Positions 1-5,727 are shown, numbered from the stretch's first letter. The stretch is DNA of 7,956 bases from Lysobacterales bacterium UBA5700 (GCA_002420085.1 DIHI01000008.1:19032-26987); one strand, 5' to 3'. Made by a program: numbers and translations. Notes: generated by a model not told the origin, from the sequence alone.

Positions 1-342
1 GGCGATCGTTCGCGCAGCAAGCGGAGCTGGGAAAAAGCGTTCAAGGGCTACCGCGATGGCTACTGGGGGCCGGCGCCGGTCCGGAGTTTCGAAGCCAACC
101 GTTTCGGCCTGTTCGACATGGCTGGCAATGTCTCCGAATGGGTCGAGGACTGCTGGCACGACACCTACCAGCGGGCCCCGACCGACGGCAGTGCCTGGGT
201 CAATCCGGGCTGCGAGCTGCGGGTTCTGCGTGGCGCTTCCTGGGCCAGCGCGCCGGATCAGGTGCGTTCCGCATTCCGGCTCTCGGCCCCGGCCGATGCC
301 ACCAACCCACGTCTCGGATTCCGGGTCGCTCGCGAACTGTAG
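1..342 (+). CDS. FGE-sulfatase (SUMF1-like) domain protein, C-terminal part
   Basis: Only the last 113 codons lie in the window; the reading frame is open from base 1. The visible part is the C-terminal half of a formylglycine-generating-enzyme-like fold. The family signature NRFGLFDMAGNVSEW is at residues 33-47 of the fragment, followed by RVLRGASW (74-81) and the closing LGFRVAREL (105-113). True FGE oxidises a sulfatase cysteine and carries two catalytic cysteines just after the RGGS-type motif. Here that stretch reads RGASWASAPDQ with no cysteine, so sulfatase-activating chemistry is unlikely. Many bacterial members of this superfamily are non-FGE proteins, some fused to kinase or other domains, and the missing N-terminus could hold such a domain. 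Specific function and substrate are unknown. It is convergent with the PHB reductase gene, with a strong stem-loop between them. Confidence 0.85.
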   Translation, partial: GDRSRSKRSWEKAFKGYRDGYWGPAPVRSFEANRFGLFDMAGNVSEWVEDCWHDTYQRAPTDGSAWVNPGCELRVLRGASWASAPDQVRSAFRLSAPADATNPRLGFRVAREL

Positions 343-353
343 GCTCTGCCCGA

Positions 354-390
354 TCCGGACGCGGACGCCGGTACTGGCGCCGCGTCCGGA
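354..390. terminator. GC-rich stem-loop between convergent genes, no T-tract
   Basis: The arms TCCGGACGCGG (354-364) and CCGCGTCCGGA (380-390) are perfectly complementary over 11 bp. Inside them, after a single bulged A, CGCC (366-369) pairs with GGCG (376-379) around a 6-nt loop. It sits 11 bp after the stop of the FGE-like gene and 9 bp beyond the stop of the opposite-strand reductase, so it could serve both transcripts. Neither strand has a T-rich run after the stem, so this is not a classical intrinsic terminator. It may act as a bidirectional 3'-end stabiliser or a U-less terminator. Confidence 0.5.
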
Positions 391-399
391 CCGGGATGT

Positions 400-1140
400 T
401 CAGAAGCTGGTGAACATGCCGCCGTTGACCGGAATCAGCGCGCCGGTGATGTAGTCGGCGTCGTCCTCGCAGAGGAAGCAGACGGTCCGCGCGATATCGG
501 TGGGGCGGCCCATCCGGCCCACCGGGATCGAGGCAACGATGCCGGCCCGGATGTCCTCGCGGATCGAGCGGGTCATTTCGGTATCGATGTAGCCGGGGGC
601 GACACTGTTGACCGTCACGCCCTTGCGGGCGGCCTCCTTGGCCAGGGCCATGGTGAAGCCATGCAGGCCGGCCTTGGCCGCCGAGTAATTGGTCTGGCCG
701 AACTGGCCGCTCTGGCCGTTGACCGAACTGATGTTGACGATCCGCCCGTAGCCGCGCTCGGTCATCGGCGCGATCGCCGCTCGGCAGAGATTGAACACGC
801 CGTCGAGGTTGACGCGCAGGACCGAGTGCCATTGCTCGCTCGACATCTTGCGCAGGGTGGCATCGCGGATGATGCCGGCGGCATTGACCAGGATGTCGAG
901 TGAACCGTGGCGGGCGAGGGTGTCGCTGATCAGTGCATCGCAGGCGCTGGCGTCGGTGACGTCGAGTTCAGCGACATCGACCGGATGGCCATCAAGGCTC
1001 GAACGAAATGCGCTGATCCGTGCCTCGCTCGGATGGGCATCGGCAGCGACCACCCGGCAGCCGCGCGCCGCCAATGCCTGGCAGATGGCGGTGCCGAGCC
1101 CGCCCAGGCCGCCGCTGACCACGGCAACACGTTGATTCAT
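400..1140 (-). CDS. phaB: PhaB-like acetoacetyl-CoA reductase paralog (SDR family)
   Basis: This 246-residue classical short-chain dehydrogenase is closest in pattern to PhaB, which reduces acetoacetyl-CoA to (R)-3-hydroxybutyryl-CoA for PHB synthesis. Visible elements are the nucleotide-binding glycine motif GGLGGLG (10-16), N111, catalytic S139, Y152 and K156, and the PhaB-type stretch NGQSGQFGQTNYSAAKAG (141-158). It aligns without gaps to the neighbouring phaB product at about 46% identity by hand count, so a duplication is likely. Differences are NAAG instead of NNAG at 86-89, an acidic D34 at the end of the second beta strand (usually favouring NADH), and a C-terminus ending MFTSF instead of the PhaB-like HHMGW. 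The start is set by GGAG six bases upstream of the ATG. It lies 111 bp downstream of phaR on the same strand, probably in one transcription unit. A FabG-like or other 3-hydroxyacyl-CoA dehydrogenase role is the alternative. Confidence 0.85.
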   Translation of the reverse strand: MNQRVAVVSGGLGGLGTAICQALAARGCRVVAADAHPSEARISAFRSSLDGHPVDVAELDVTDASACDALISDTLARHGSLDILVNAAGIIRDATLRKMSSEQWHSVLRVNLDGVFNLCRAAIAPMTERGYGRIVNISSVNGQSGQFGQTNYSAAKAGLHGFTMALAKEAARKGVTVNSVAPGYIDTEMTRSIREDIRAGIVASIPVGRMGRPTDIARTVCFLCEDDADYITGALIPVNGGMFTSF

Positions 1141-1251
1141 CGATGACTCCGGATAAGCGAGAGGAATGGTTTCGGAGTGCCGCAGCGCGCTCCGCCGGAT
1201 CGGTCGCCGGTGCCCGGAGAGGGGGCTGGACCGGGCCGATGGGGTGTCCGC

Positions 1252-1767
1252 TCAGCGCGGTCGAGGCGTGTTGCGGCCGGCATCCTTGCGGGTCGGGCTG
1301 GTCTGGTTGTCGTCGGACGGCCCCTGGCCAAGCTGACCGAGCAGGCCGGTCTGGAAATTCTTCCACAAGTCCATGTTGCGCTCGGTGATCTGGTTGAGCA
1401 TGGTCCATGGCGTCTGTCCGAGCAGGCTGTTCAACTGACTGCGGAACTGCTGCTGCTGGTCGAGGAACAACTGCATGCTGCGCTCCAGATAACTGCCCAT
1501 GAAGCCTTGCAGCGAGTCACCATAGAAGCGGATCAACTGACTGAGCAGTTCGGTGGACAGCATCGGCTGCCCCTCCTGCTCATGCTCGGTGATGATCTGG
1601 AGCAGCACCTGACGGGTCAGATCCTCGCCGCTCTTGGCATCGCGAACCTCGAACCGCTCATCTTCCAGGATGAGCTGGCGCACGTCTTCCAGCGTGATGT
1701 AGCTGGATATCTCGGTGTCGTACAACCGCCGATTCGGGTATTTCTTGATGATCCGAACGTTCGCCAT
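1252..1767 (-). CDS. phaR: PHB synthesis repressor PhaR
   Basis: The predicted protein has 171 residues. Residues 2-60 form the PHB/PHA accumulation regulator DNA-binding domain, with the hallmark RIIKKYPNRRLYDTEISSYI near the N-terminus (5-24) and the ITLEDVRQLI segment after it. Residues 70-140 form the second PHB_acc domain, helical and Gln-rich (FLDQQQQF, 101-108), which in this family associates with PHB granules. The tail from 145 is polar and probably disordered. PhaR proteins repress phasin and their own genes until PHB binds them and releases them from DNA. The ATG at 1767 is chosen over one 60 bases upstream because the conserved domain begins here and GGAAG stands five bases before it. 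It sits between two reductase genes on the same strand. A palindrome upstream could be its own operator. Confidence 0.93.
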   Translation of the reverse strand: MANVRIIKKYPNRRLYDTEISSYITLEDVRQLILEDERFEVRDAKSGEDLTRQVLLQIITEHEQEGQPMLSTELLSQLIRFYGDSLQGFMGSYLERSMQLFLDQQQQFRSQLNSLLGQTPWTMLNQITERNMDLWKNFQTGLLGQLGQGPSDDNQTSPTRKDAGRNTPRPR

Positions 1768-1789
1768 GCGTGCTTCCAGGCTGGGACTA

Positions 1790-1800
1790 CTGCGGCGCAG
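1790..1800. promoter_or_regulatory. Candidate PhaR operator (CTGC-N3-GCAG)
   Basis: CTGCGGCGCAG is an 11-bp interrupted palindrome centred about 28 bp upstream of the phaR start. TGC-rich sites of the CTGC-N3/4-GCAG kind have been described, from memory, for PhaR of Paracoccus denitrificans, and PhaR autoregulation is known in the family. The match is short and could arise by chance in GC-rich DNA; position next to phaR is the main support. Confidence 0.4.
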
Positions 1801-1801
1801 C

Positions 1802-1820
1802 ATGGACCAGCCGGGTCCAT
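1802..1820. other. Inverted repeat in the phaB-phaR intergenic region
   Basis: The arms ATGGACC (1802-1808) and GGTCCAT (1814-1820) are perfect over 7 bp with a 5-nt loop. It lies 52 bp beyond the phaB stop and one base from the CTGC-N3-GCAG palindrome. It may be a transcript hairpin between the two genes or a second half of a regulatory site. There is no T-tract. Confidence 0.4.
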
Positions 1821-1872
1821 CGCGCAAGCCGACCGGGTCGCAGCCTCGGATGCCACCCGGTCGCCATGGCGG

Positions 1873-2613
1873 TCACCAGCCCATGTGGTGGCCGCCGTTG
1901 ATGTCGAGATTGGAGCCGGTGATCCAGGCCGCTTCGTCCGAGACCAGGAAGGCGACCGCATAGGCGATTTCCTCCGGCTTGCCGAGCCGGCCGGTCGGAA
2001 TGTCGGCGACGATCTTGGCGCGAACCTCCTCAGGGACTGCCATGACCATGTCGGTGGCGACGTAGCCGGGCGAGACGGTGTTGACGGTGATGCCCAGCCG
2101 GGCATTTTCACGTGCCAGCGAGATGGTGAAGCCGTGCATGCCGGCCTTGGCGGCAGCGTAGTTGGCCTGTCCGTACTGGCCCTTGAGACCATTGATCGAG
2201 CTGATCTGGATGATCCGTCCCCATTTGCGCTCGCGCATGCCTTCGATGATCGGGCGGGTGACGTTGAAGCAGGAATTGAGGTTGGTGTCGATCACATCGC
2301 GCCACTGGTCGGCGGTCATCCGGTGGAAGGTGGTGTCACGGGTGATGCCGGCGTTGTTGACCAGTACCTCCACCGGTCCGAGTTGCCGCTCGATCGCGGC
2401 AACCATCGCCGCCGCCGAATCCGGATCGGCGACATCGCCTTCGGCCAGGGCGATCTCGAATCCCTCGGCCTGCATCTGGGTCTGCCAGGCGCGCGCCTTG
2501 GTCTCGTTGCGGTAGTTGGTGGCTACCCGATGGCCGAGTTGAACCAGACGCTTGCAGATGGCGGTGCCGATGCCGCCGGTTCCGCCGGTGACCAGTGCGA
2601 CGCGAACTGTCAT
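1873..2613 (-). CDS. phaB: Acetoacetyl-CoA reductase PhaB
   Basis: This 246-residue short-chain dehydrogenase has the same length as the well-known Cupriavidus PhaB. It reduces acetoacetyl-CoA to (R)-3-hydroxybutyryl-CoA, the PHB monomer precursor, in the cytoplasm. The glycine motif TGGTGGIG is at 9-16, NNAG at 86-89, N111, and the catalytic set S139, Y152, K156. The family stretch NGLKGQYGQANYAAAKAG (141-158) and the C-terminal NGGHHMG, like the NGGLHMG of PhaB, support the specific assignment over FabG. The second beta strand ends in NYRN with R35 and no acidic residue, consistent with NADPH use. The ATG at 2613 is chosen because GAGGG stands seven bases upstream and the Rossmann fold begins at once; the longer frame overlapping gluQ is rejected. 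It lies 64 bp after gluQ and 105 bp before phaR on the same strand. Confidence 0.93.
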   Translation of the reverse strand: MTVRVALVTGGTGGIGTAICKRLVQLGHRVATNYRNETKARAWQTQMQAEGFEIALAEGDVADPDSAAAMVAAIERQLGPVEVLVNNAGITRDTTFHRMTADQWRDVIDTNLNSCFNVTRPIIEGMRERKWGRIIQISSINGLKGQYGQANYAAAKAGMHGFTISLARENARLGITVNTVSPGYVATDMVMAVPEEVRAKIVADIPTGRLGKPEEIAYAVAFLVSDEAAWITGSNLDINGGHHMGW

Positions 2614-2652
2614 GAGCGATCCCTCTGTGGGTGGTGGTAGACGTTGCTGTCG

Positions 2653-2681
2653 AGTGTACGCCCGGCCGGTTCGGATTTCAT
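2653..2681 (-). promoter_or_regulatory. Candidate sigma-70 promoter for phaB
   Basis: On the minus strand, ATGAAA (2676-2681, 4/6 to TTGACA) and TACACT (2653-2658, 4/6 to TATAAT) are separated by exactly 17 bp. The -35 box overlaps the gluQ stop codon. A start near 2646 would give a leader of about 33 nt containing the GAGGG ribosome-binding site. It would let the PHB genes be expressed independently of gluQ. Both boxes are moderate matches. Confidence 0.4.
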
Positions 2682-3640
2682 GCGGATCGGATGTCGTCAT
2701 GTCGCTGTGCCGGCCGGCGATCGCGATCGACTCCGGGCGTCGGATGGCTGACCGCCGCCGCGACCAGTCGCTGCAGGTCGAATTCGTGCCGCGCTGCCGT
2801 CAACGCGGCATCGACACTGCCTGCCGACGCCAGGGCGTGCTCGGCCTGGCCGAGCAGACGCCAGGCGCTGCGCAGGGCGGGCAGCGGATCGGCGGGATCG
2901 AGCGCCGGGGCTGATCTGGACTTGCCCAGCTTCTGGCCGTCCGGAGCGAGCACCAGGGGAATATGCAGGTAGCTCGGGGTTGGGTATCCGAGCGCCCGTT
3001 GCAGGAGAATCTGGCGCGGTGTCGAGTCGAGCAGATCGGCTCCGCGCACGACATCGGTGATGCCCTGCTCGGCATCATCGACCACGACCGCGAGTTGATA
3101 GGCGTAGAGCCCGTCGGCCCGGTGGACCACGAAATCGCCGACCTCGCGGTCGAGTGCCTGCGCTACGGTTCCGAACACGGCATCCTCGAACACGATCCGG
3201 CAGTCATCCTCGACCCGGAACCGCCAGGCCGGTGTCGTATTCCGGGGGGCGTGCAGGCAATGTCGGTGGCGACCGCCGATGGTGGCCAGTTCCGATCGGC
3301 TGCACGTGCAGGCAAACACCCGGCCGGCGGCGATCAGTCGGTCCAGGGCGCTGCGGTAGGCGTCCTGGCGTTCGCTCTGGCGCAGTGGCGACTGATCGGG
3401 AATCAGTCCGAATGCCGACAGGGTTCGTAGCTGCTGGTCGGCGGCGCCCGGCACCTCACGCGGCCGATCGATGTCTTCGATCCGGACCAGCCACTCACCG
3501 CCGGCCCGCCGTGCGAACAACCAACTGGCCAGGGCGGCGGTCAGCGAGCCCAGATGCAACGGGCCGGTCGGGGAGGGCGCGAACCGGCCCCGGTAGCTCG
3601 ACCGGCAGGCATCGACCGAGGGTGTGTCGTGAACGGTCAT
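2678..3640 (-). CDS. gluQ: Glutamyl-queuosine tRNA(Asp) synthetase GluQ (YadB)
   Basis: The 320-residue protein is a truncated glutamyl-tRNA synthetase without the anticodon-binding domain. It attaches glutamate to queuosine-34 of tRNA-Asp. The class I core is clear: GRFAPSPTGPLHLGSL (18-33) with the HIGH-like HLGS, then LVRIEDIDRPREVPGAA (51-67), HRADGLYAYQLAVVVDD (173-189), VVRGADLL (197-204) and the KMSKS-like KLGKS (237-241). The zinc-binding region has C111, C113 and C128; where E. coli GluQ uses Tyr115 as a ligand this protein has H125, at the same spacing from the first cysteine. The C-terminus is slightly longer than in E. coli. No purine-rich ribosome-binding site precedes the ATG at 3640, but there is no alternative start before the conserved core. 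It is divergent from htpX and leads the phaB-phaR genes, an unusual neighbour for gluQ, which in enterics and pseudomonads often lies by dksA. Confidence 0.94.
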   Translation of the reverse strand: MTVHDTPSVDACRSSYRGRFAPSPTGPLHLGSLTAALASWLFARRAGGEWLVRIEDIDRPREVPGAADQQLRTLSAFGLIPDQSPLRQSERQDAYRSALDRLIAAGRVFACTCSRSELATIGGRHRHCLHAPRNTTPAWRFRVEDDCRIVFEDAVFGTVAQALDREVGDFVVHRADGLYAYQLAVVVDDAEQGITDVVRGADLLDSTPRQILLQRALGYPTPSYLHIPLVLAPDGQKLGKSRSAPALDPADPLPALRSAWRLLGQAEHALASAGSVDAALTAARHEFDLQRLVAAAVSHPTPGVDRDRRPAQRHDDIRSA

Positions 3641-3675
3641 GATCGGGCGAAACCAATCTGACGGCCGGCAGGCGT

Positions 3676-3713
3676 GGGTCGAGCGGGGTCGGACATTCGC
3701 CGGGTCGAGCGGG
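3676..3713. repeat. 12-bp direct repeat in the gluQ-htpX divergent region
   Basis: GGGTCGAGCGGG occurs at 3676-3687 and again at 3702-3713, 26 bp start to start. It lies in the 234-bp gap between the divergent gluQ and htpX starts, followed by a GGCCGGCCGGC palindromic run. The rest of the gap up to about 3810 shows no gene. The repeat could be a regulator site, though low-complexity GC-rich drift is equally possible. Confidence 0.4.
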
Positions 3714-3810
3714 TGCGGCCGGCCGGCTCGGATCGCCGGGTCTGGCTGGATCGGCGCAGGGAGTGACGGCCGATCCGGGGTGATTCGGTCTGCACGGTCA
3801 TTCAGTCAGT

Positions 3811-3840
3811 CTTGATCTCGGCGGCAGTCTACCCAATCTA
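3811..3840 (+). promoter_or_regulatory. Candidate sigma-32 heat-shock promoter of htpX
   Basis: CTTGAT at 3811-3816 matches the -35 consensus CTTGAA in five of six bases, and CCCAATCTA at 3832-3840 matches CCCCATnTA in all but one defined base, with a 15-bp gap, inside the 13-17 range for sigma-32 (RpoH). A start about 7 nt further on leaves a leader of roughly 28 nt to the htpX ATG. htpX is a known heat-shock gene in E. coli, so the match fits the gene. An overlapping TATACT (3839-3844) could be a sigma-70 -10, but the TTGATC above it is 21 bp away, which is too far. Confidence 0.6.
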
Positions 3841-3874
3841 TACTCGCGATCGTTCAACCCGGAGTGCGTTTCCC

Positions 3875-4747
3875 ATGATGCGTATCGCTCTGTTCATTGC
3901 GACCAATCTTGCCGTGCTGGTCCTGCTCGGCATTGTCCTTTCCATTCTTCAGGGCGTGTTCGGCATTCAACTCGGCAGCACCGCTGGCCTGCTGCTGTTT
4001 GCCGCGATCTTCGGTTTTGGTGGGGCCTTCATCTCGCTGCTGATCTCGAAGTGGATGGCCAAGCGTTCGACCGGCGCCCAGGTCATCGAGCAGCCGCGCA
4101 ACGAGCACGAAGCCTGGCTGCTGGCCACCGTCCGGCGCCAGGCCGAGGCCGCTGGCATCGGCATGCCGGAAGTGGCGATCTACGACGCCCCGGAGATCAA
4201 TGCCTTCGCCACCGGTGCCAGTCGCAACAATGCCCTGGTCGCGGTATCGACCGGATTGTTGCGGGCCATGAACCGCGACGAGGCCGAGGCCGTGCTTGGC
4301 CATGAGGTTGCCCACGTCGCCAATGGCGACATGATCACCATGACCCTGCTCCAGGGGGTGCTGAACACCTTCGTGATCTTCCTGGCTCGGGTGGTCGGAC
4401 GGGCGATCGACGCCGCGATCTCGGGCAATCGCGATGGGGGTCCGAGCATGGCCTACTATCTGATCGTGTTCGTTCTGGACATGGTGTTCGGCGTTCTGGC
4501 GATGATCGTCGTCAGTTGGTTCAGCCGCTACCGCGAATTCCGCGCCGATGCCGGCGGTGCCCATCTGGCCGGTCGCGAGAAGATGATCCGTGCGCTGCAA
4601 CGGCTGGCCCAGACCTATGGCCAATCGACCCTGCCGACCCAGGTGCGGGCATTCGGTATCTCGGGTGGTGTTGCCGACGGCTTCAAGCGGCTGTTCATGA
4701 GCCATCCGCCGTTGGCCGAGCGGATCGAGGCGCTGCGCCGGGGCTGA
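3875..4747 (+). CDS. htpX: Membrane zinc metalloprotease HtpX
   Basis: HtpX is an inner-membrane M48 metalloprotease that degrades misfolded membrane proteins together with FtsH. The 290-residue protein follows E. coli HtpX closely: N-terminal MMRIALF, two hydrophobic segments at about 4-25 and 36-57, SKWMAKRS (58-65), VIEQPRNE (70-77), and the [10 protein letters not shown] stretch (108-117). The zinc site is HEVAH at 143-147 (ligands H143, H147; catalytic E144), with the third ligand E221 in [10 protein letters not shown]. Hydrophobic segments at about 156-172 and 193-216 complete the membrane topology. [14 protein letters not shown] (275-288) is the usual C-terminal motif. The first of two adjacent ATGs is chosen because E. 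coli HtpX also begins MMRIALF and GGAG lies ten bases upstream; upstream frame extension is rejected. A sigma-32-like promoter precedes it. It is convergent with the dehydrogenase gene downstream. Confidence 0.97.
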   Translation: MMRIALFIATNLAVLVLLGIVLSILQGVFGIQLGSTAGLLLFAAIFGFGGAFISLLISKWMAKRSTGAQVIEQPRNEHEAWLLATVRRQAEAAGIGMPEVAIYDAPEINAFATGASRNNALVAVSTGLLRAMNRDEAEAVLGHEVAHVANGDMITMTLLQGVLNTFVIFLARVVGRAIDAAISGNRDGGPSMAYYLIVFVLDMVFGVLAMIVVSWFSRYREFRADAGGAHLAGREKMIRALQRLAQTYGQSTLPTQVRAFGISGGVADGFKRLFMSHPPLAERIEALRRG

Positions 4748-4771
4748 TCCGGGGTGTGACCTCGCTCAGGC

Positions 4772-4799
4772 GATTCGGCGGGCTGCGGCCCGCCGAATC
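4772..4799. terminator. Perfect 12-bp stem-loop downstream of htpX
   Basis: GATTCGGCGGGC (4772-4783) and GCCCGCCGAATC (4788-4799) are perfect complements around a TGCG loop. It begins 25 bp after the htpX stop. There is no T-run after the stem on either strand. It probably marks the htpX transcript end, as a U-less terminator or a 3' stabilising hairpin. Confidence 0.55.
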
Positions 4800-4847
4800 A
4801 CGGCGAAAGTCATGGGCGTGATCGTGGCCATGGTCTGATATTGCATC

Positions 4848-4871
4848 GCGCGGCACGGCCGCCGTGCGCGC
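4848..4871. terminator. GC-rich stem-loop after the dehydrogenase gene
   Basis: The inner stem GCACGG (4853-4858) pairs with CCGTGC (4862-4867) around a 3-nt loop. After one bulged G the outer GCGC (4848-4851) pairs with GCGC (4868-4871). It lies 12 bp past the stop of the minus-strand dehydrogenase, the position of a transcript end. No T-tract follows. Confidence 0.4.
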
Positions 4872-4883
4872 TGCGATCCGGCT

Positions 4884-5687
4884 TCAATGATCGTCGCGAA
4901 AATCCTTCGAGCGACTGGCCACCAGTCGGCGTGCCCAGGCGTCCGGCAGGTGCTTGGTGAGCAGTCGGATGAATTTGTAGGTGATGCCGGGAACCGACAT
5001 CGGCTCGCCACGTTCGACCGCATCGATTCCGGCCCGTGCCACATCCGTGGCCTTCAGCCACATGTAGGCGGGCATCTGCGAGACCTGTGCCCGGGTGCCG
5101 GTCACATCGTGAAATTCCGAATAGGTGAAACCCGGACATAGCGCGCAGGCGTGGATGCCATGGGCTGCGCCTTCCAACGCCAGCGATTCGCTGAAGCGGA
5201 TCAGCCAGGCTTTGACCGGTCCGTACAGGGTGTGGCCGATCGAGCCCGGAACCAGGCCGGCGACCGAAGCGACATTGAGTATCCGTCCCCGACCGGCAGC
5301 CTGCATCGGCGGCAGGAAGCGATGGGTCAGTTCGGCCACCGCCGTGACCATCACCTGCAGGAAGTCGGCGTGAACCTGCCATGGTGAACTGGTATAGCGG
5401 CCAGGGACGCCGTAGCCGGCATTGTTGACCAGCACTTCGATGAACAGACCGCGCGCGCTGCATTGCTCGAACAGATAGGCCGGTGCCGCCGGATCGGCCA
5501 GGTCGGCGGCGATCACCTCGACCGGCACCTGCTCGCGCAGTTGTGCAGCCAGCGCTTCGAGACGATCGCCACGGCGCGCAGTCAGCACCAATGGCCGTCC
5601 GCGCGCGGCGTATTCGCGGGCGATCGCTTCGCCGATGCCGCTCGATGCTCCGGTGACCAGGGCGTACCCGGACGTGTGATTCGACAT
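4884..5687 (-). CDS. Short-chain dehydrogenase, DltE/COG0300 type
   Basis: A 267-residue classical SDR oxidoreductase of unknown substrate. TGASSGIG (12-19) binds the dinucleotide, and R38-R39 at the end of the second beta strand suggest NADP(H). NNAG is at 88-91, and the catalytic residues are S141, Y155 and K159 (YGPVK). The region after about 205 is an extended C-terminal segment (MPAYMWLKATDVARAGI, then YKFIRLLTKHLPDAW), as in the DltE/YqjQ-like group, and distinguishes it from the two PhaB-type reductases. The ATG at 5687 has a strong ribosome-binding site, AGGAGG six bases upstream, so the longer upstream frame is rejected. It stands alone: convergent with htpX and divergent from tpiA. 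Family members are often annotated only as oxidoreductases; the context gives no substrate. Confidence 0.88.
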   Translation of the reverse strand: MSNHTSGYALVTGASSGIGEAIAREYAARGRPLVLTARRGDRLEALAAQLREQVPVEVIAADLADPAAPAYLFEQCSARGLFIEVLVNNAGYGVPGRYTSSPWQVHADFLQVMVTAVAELTHRFLPPMQAAGRGRILNVASVAGLVPGSIGHTLYGPVKAWLIRFSESLALEGAAHGIHACALCPGFTYSEFHDVTGTRAQVSQMPAYMWLKATDVARAGIDAVERGEPMSVPGITYKFIRLLTKHLPDAWARRLVASRSKDFRDDH

Positions 5688-5709
5688 GGCTGTCCTCCTG
5701 GAAAAGCAC

Positions 5710-5715
5710 AGTGTA
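5710..5715 (-). promoter_or_regulatory. Candidate -10 element of the dehydrogenase gene
   Basis: On the minus strand TACACT (4/6) is placed 22 bp upstream of the start codon. The best -35 at 17-bp spacing, CTGCGA (5733-5738), is a weak 3/6 match and overlaps a dyad that could hold a regulator. Confidence 0.3.
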
Positions 5716-5727
5716 GCGGCCGGTCGT

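Noticed and set aside
1204..1236. Inverted repeat GCCCGG (1212-1217) with CCGGGC (1231-1236) after phaR as a terminator
   Set aside because: Only 6 bp with a 13-nt loop in very GC-rich sequence and no T-tract; easily expected by chance.
1768..1827. Possible 20-residue N-terminal extension of PhaR
   Set aside because: The conserved domain begins at the second codon after the ATG at 1767, which has its own ribosome-binding site; the extension crosses the palindromes and has no similarity to PhaR.
1177..2640. A 487-codon open frame on the + strand opposite phaR and phaB
   Set aside because: It lies antisense to two confidently identified genes, crosses their intergenic gap, and shows no recognisable domain. 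High GC content keeps antisense frames open.
2614..2700. Possible 29-residue N-terminal extension of PhaB overlapping gluQ
   Set aside because: PhaB proteins begin just before the Rossmann fold, and GAGGG directly precedes the ATG at 2613.
3854..4705. A 283-codon open frame antisense to htpX
   Set aside because: It is the complement of a well-conserved htpX; composition is His/Gln/Asp-rich as expected for an antisense reading, with no family resemblance.
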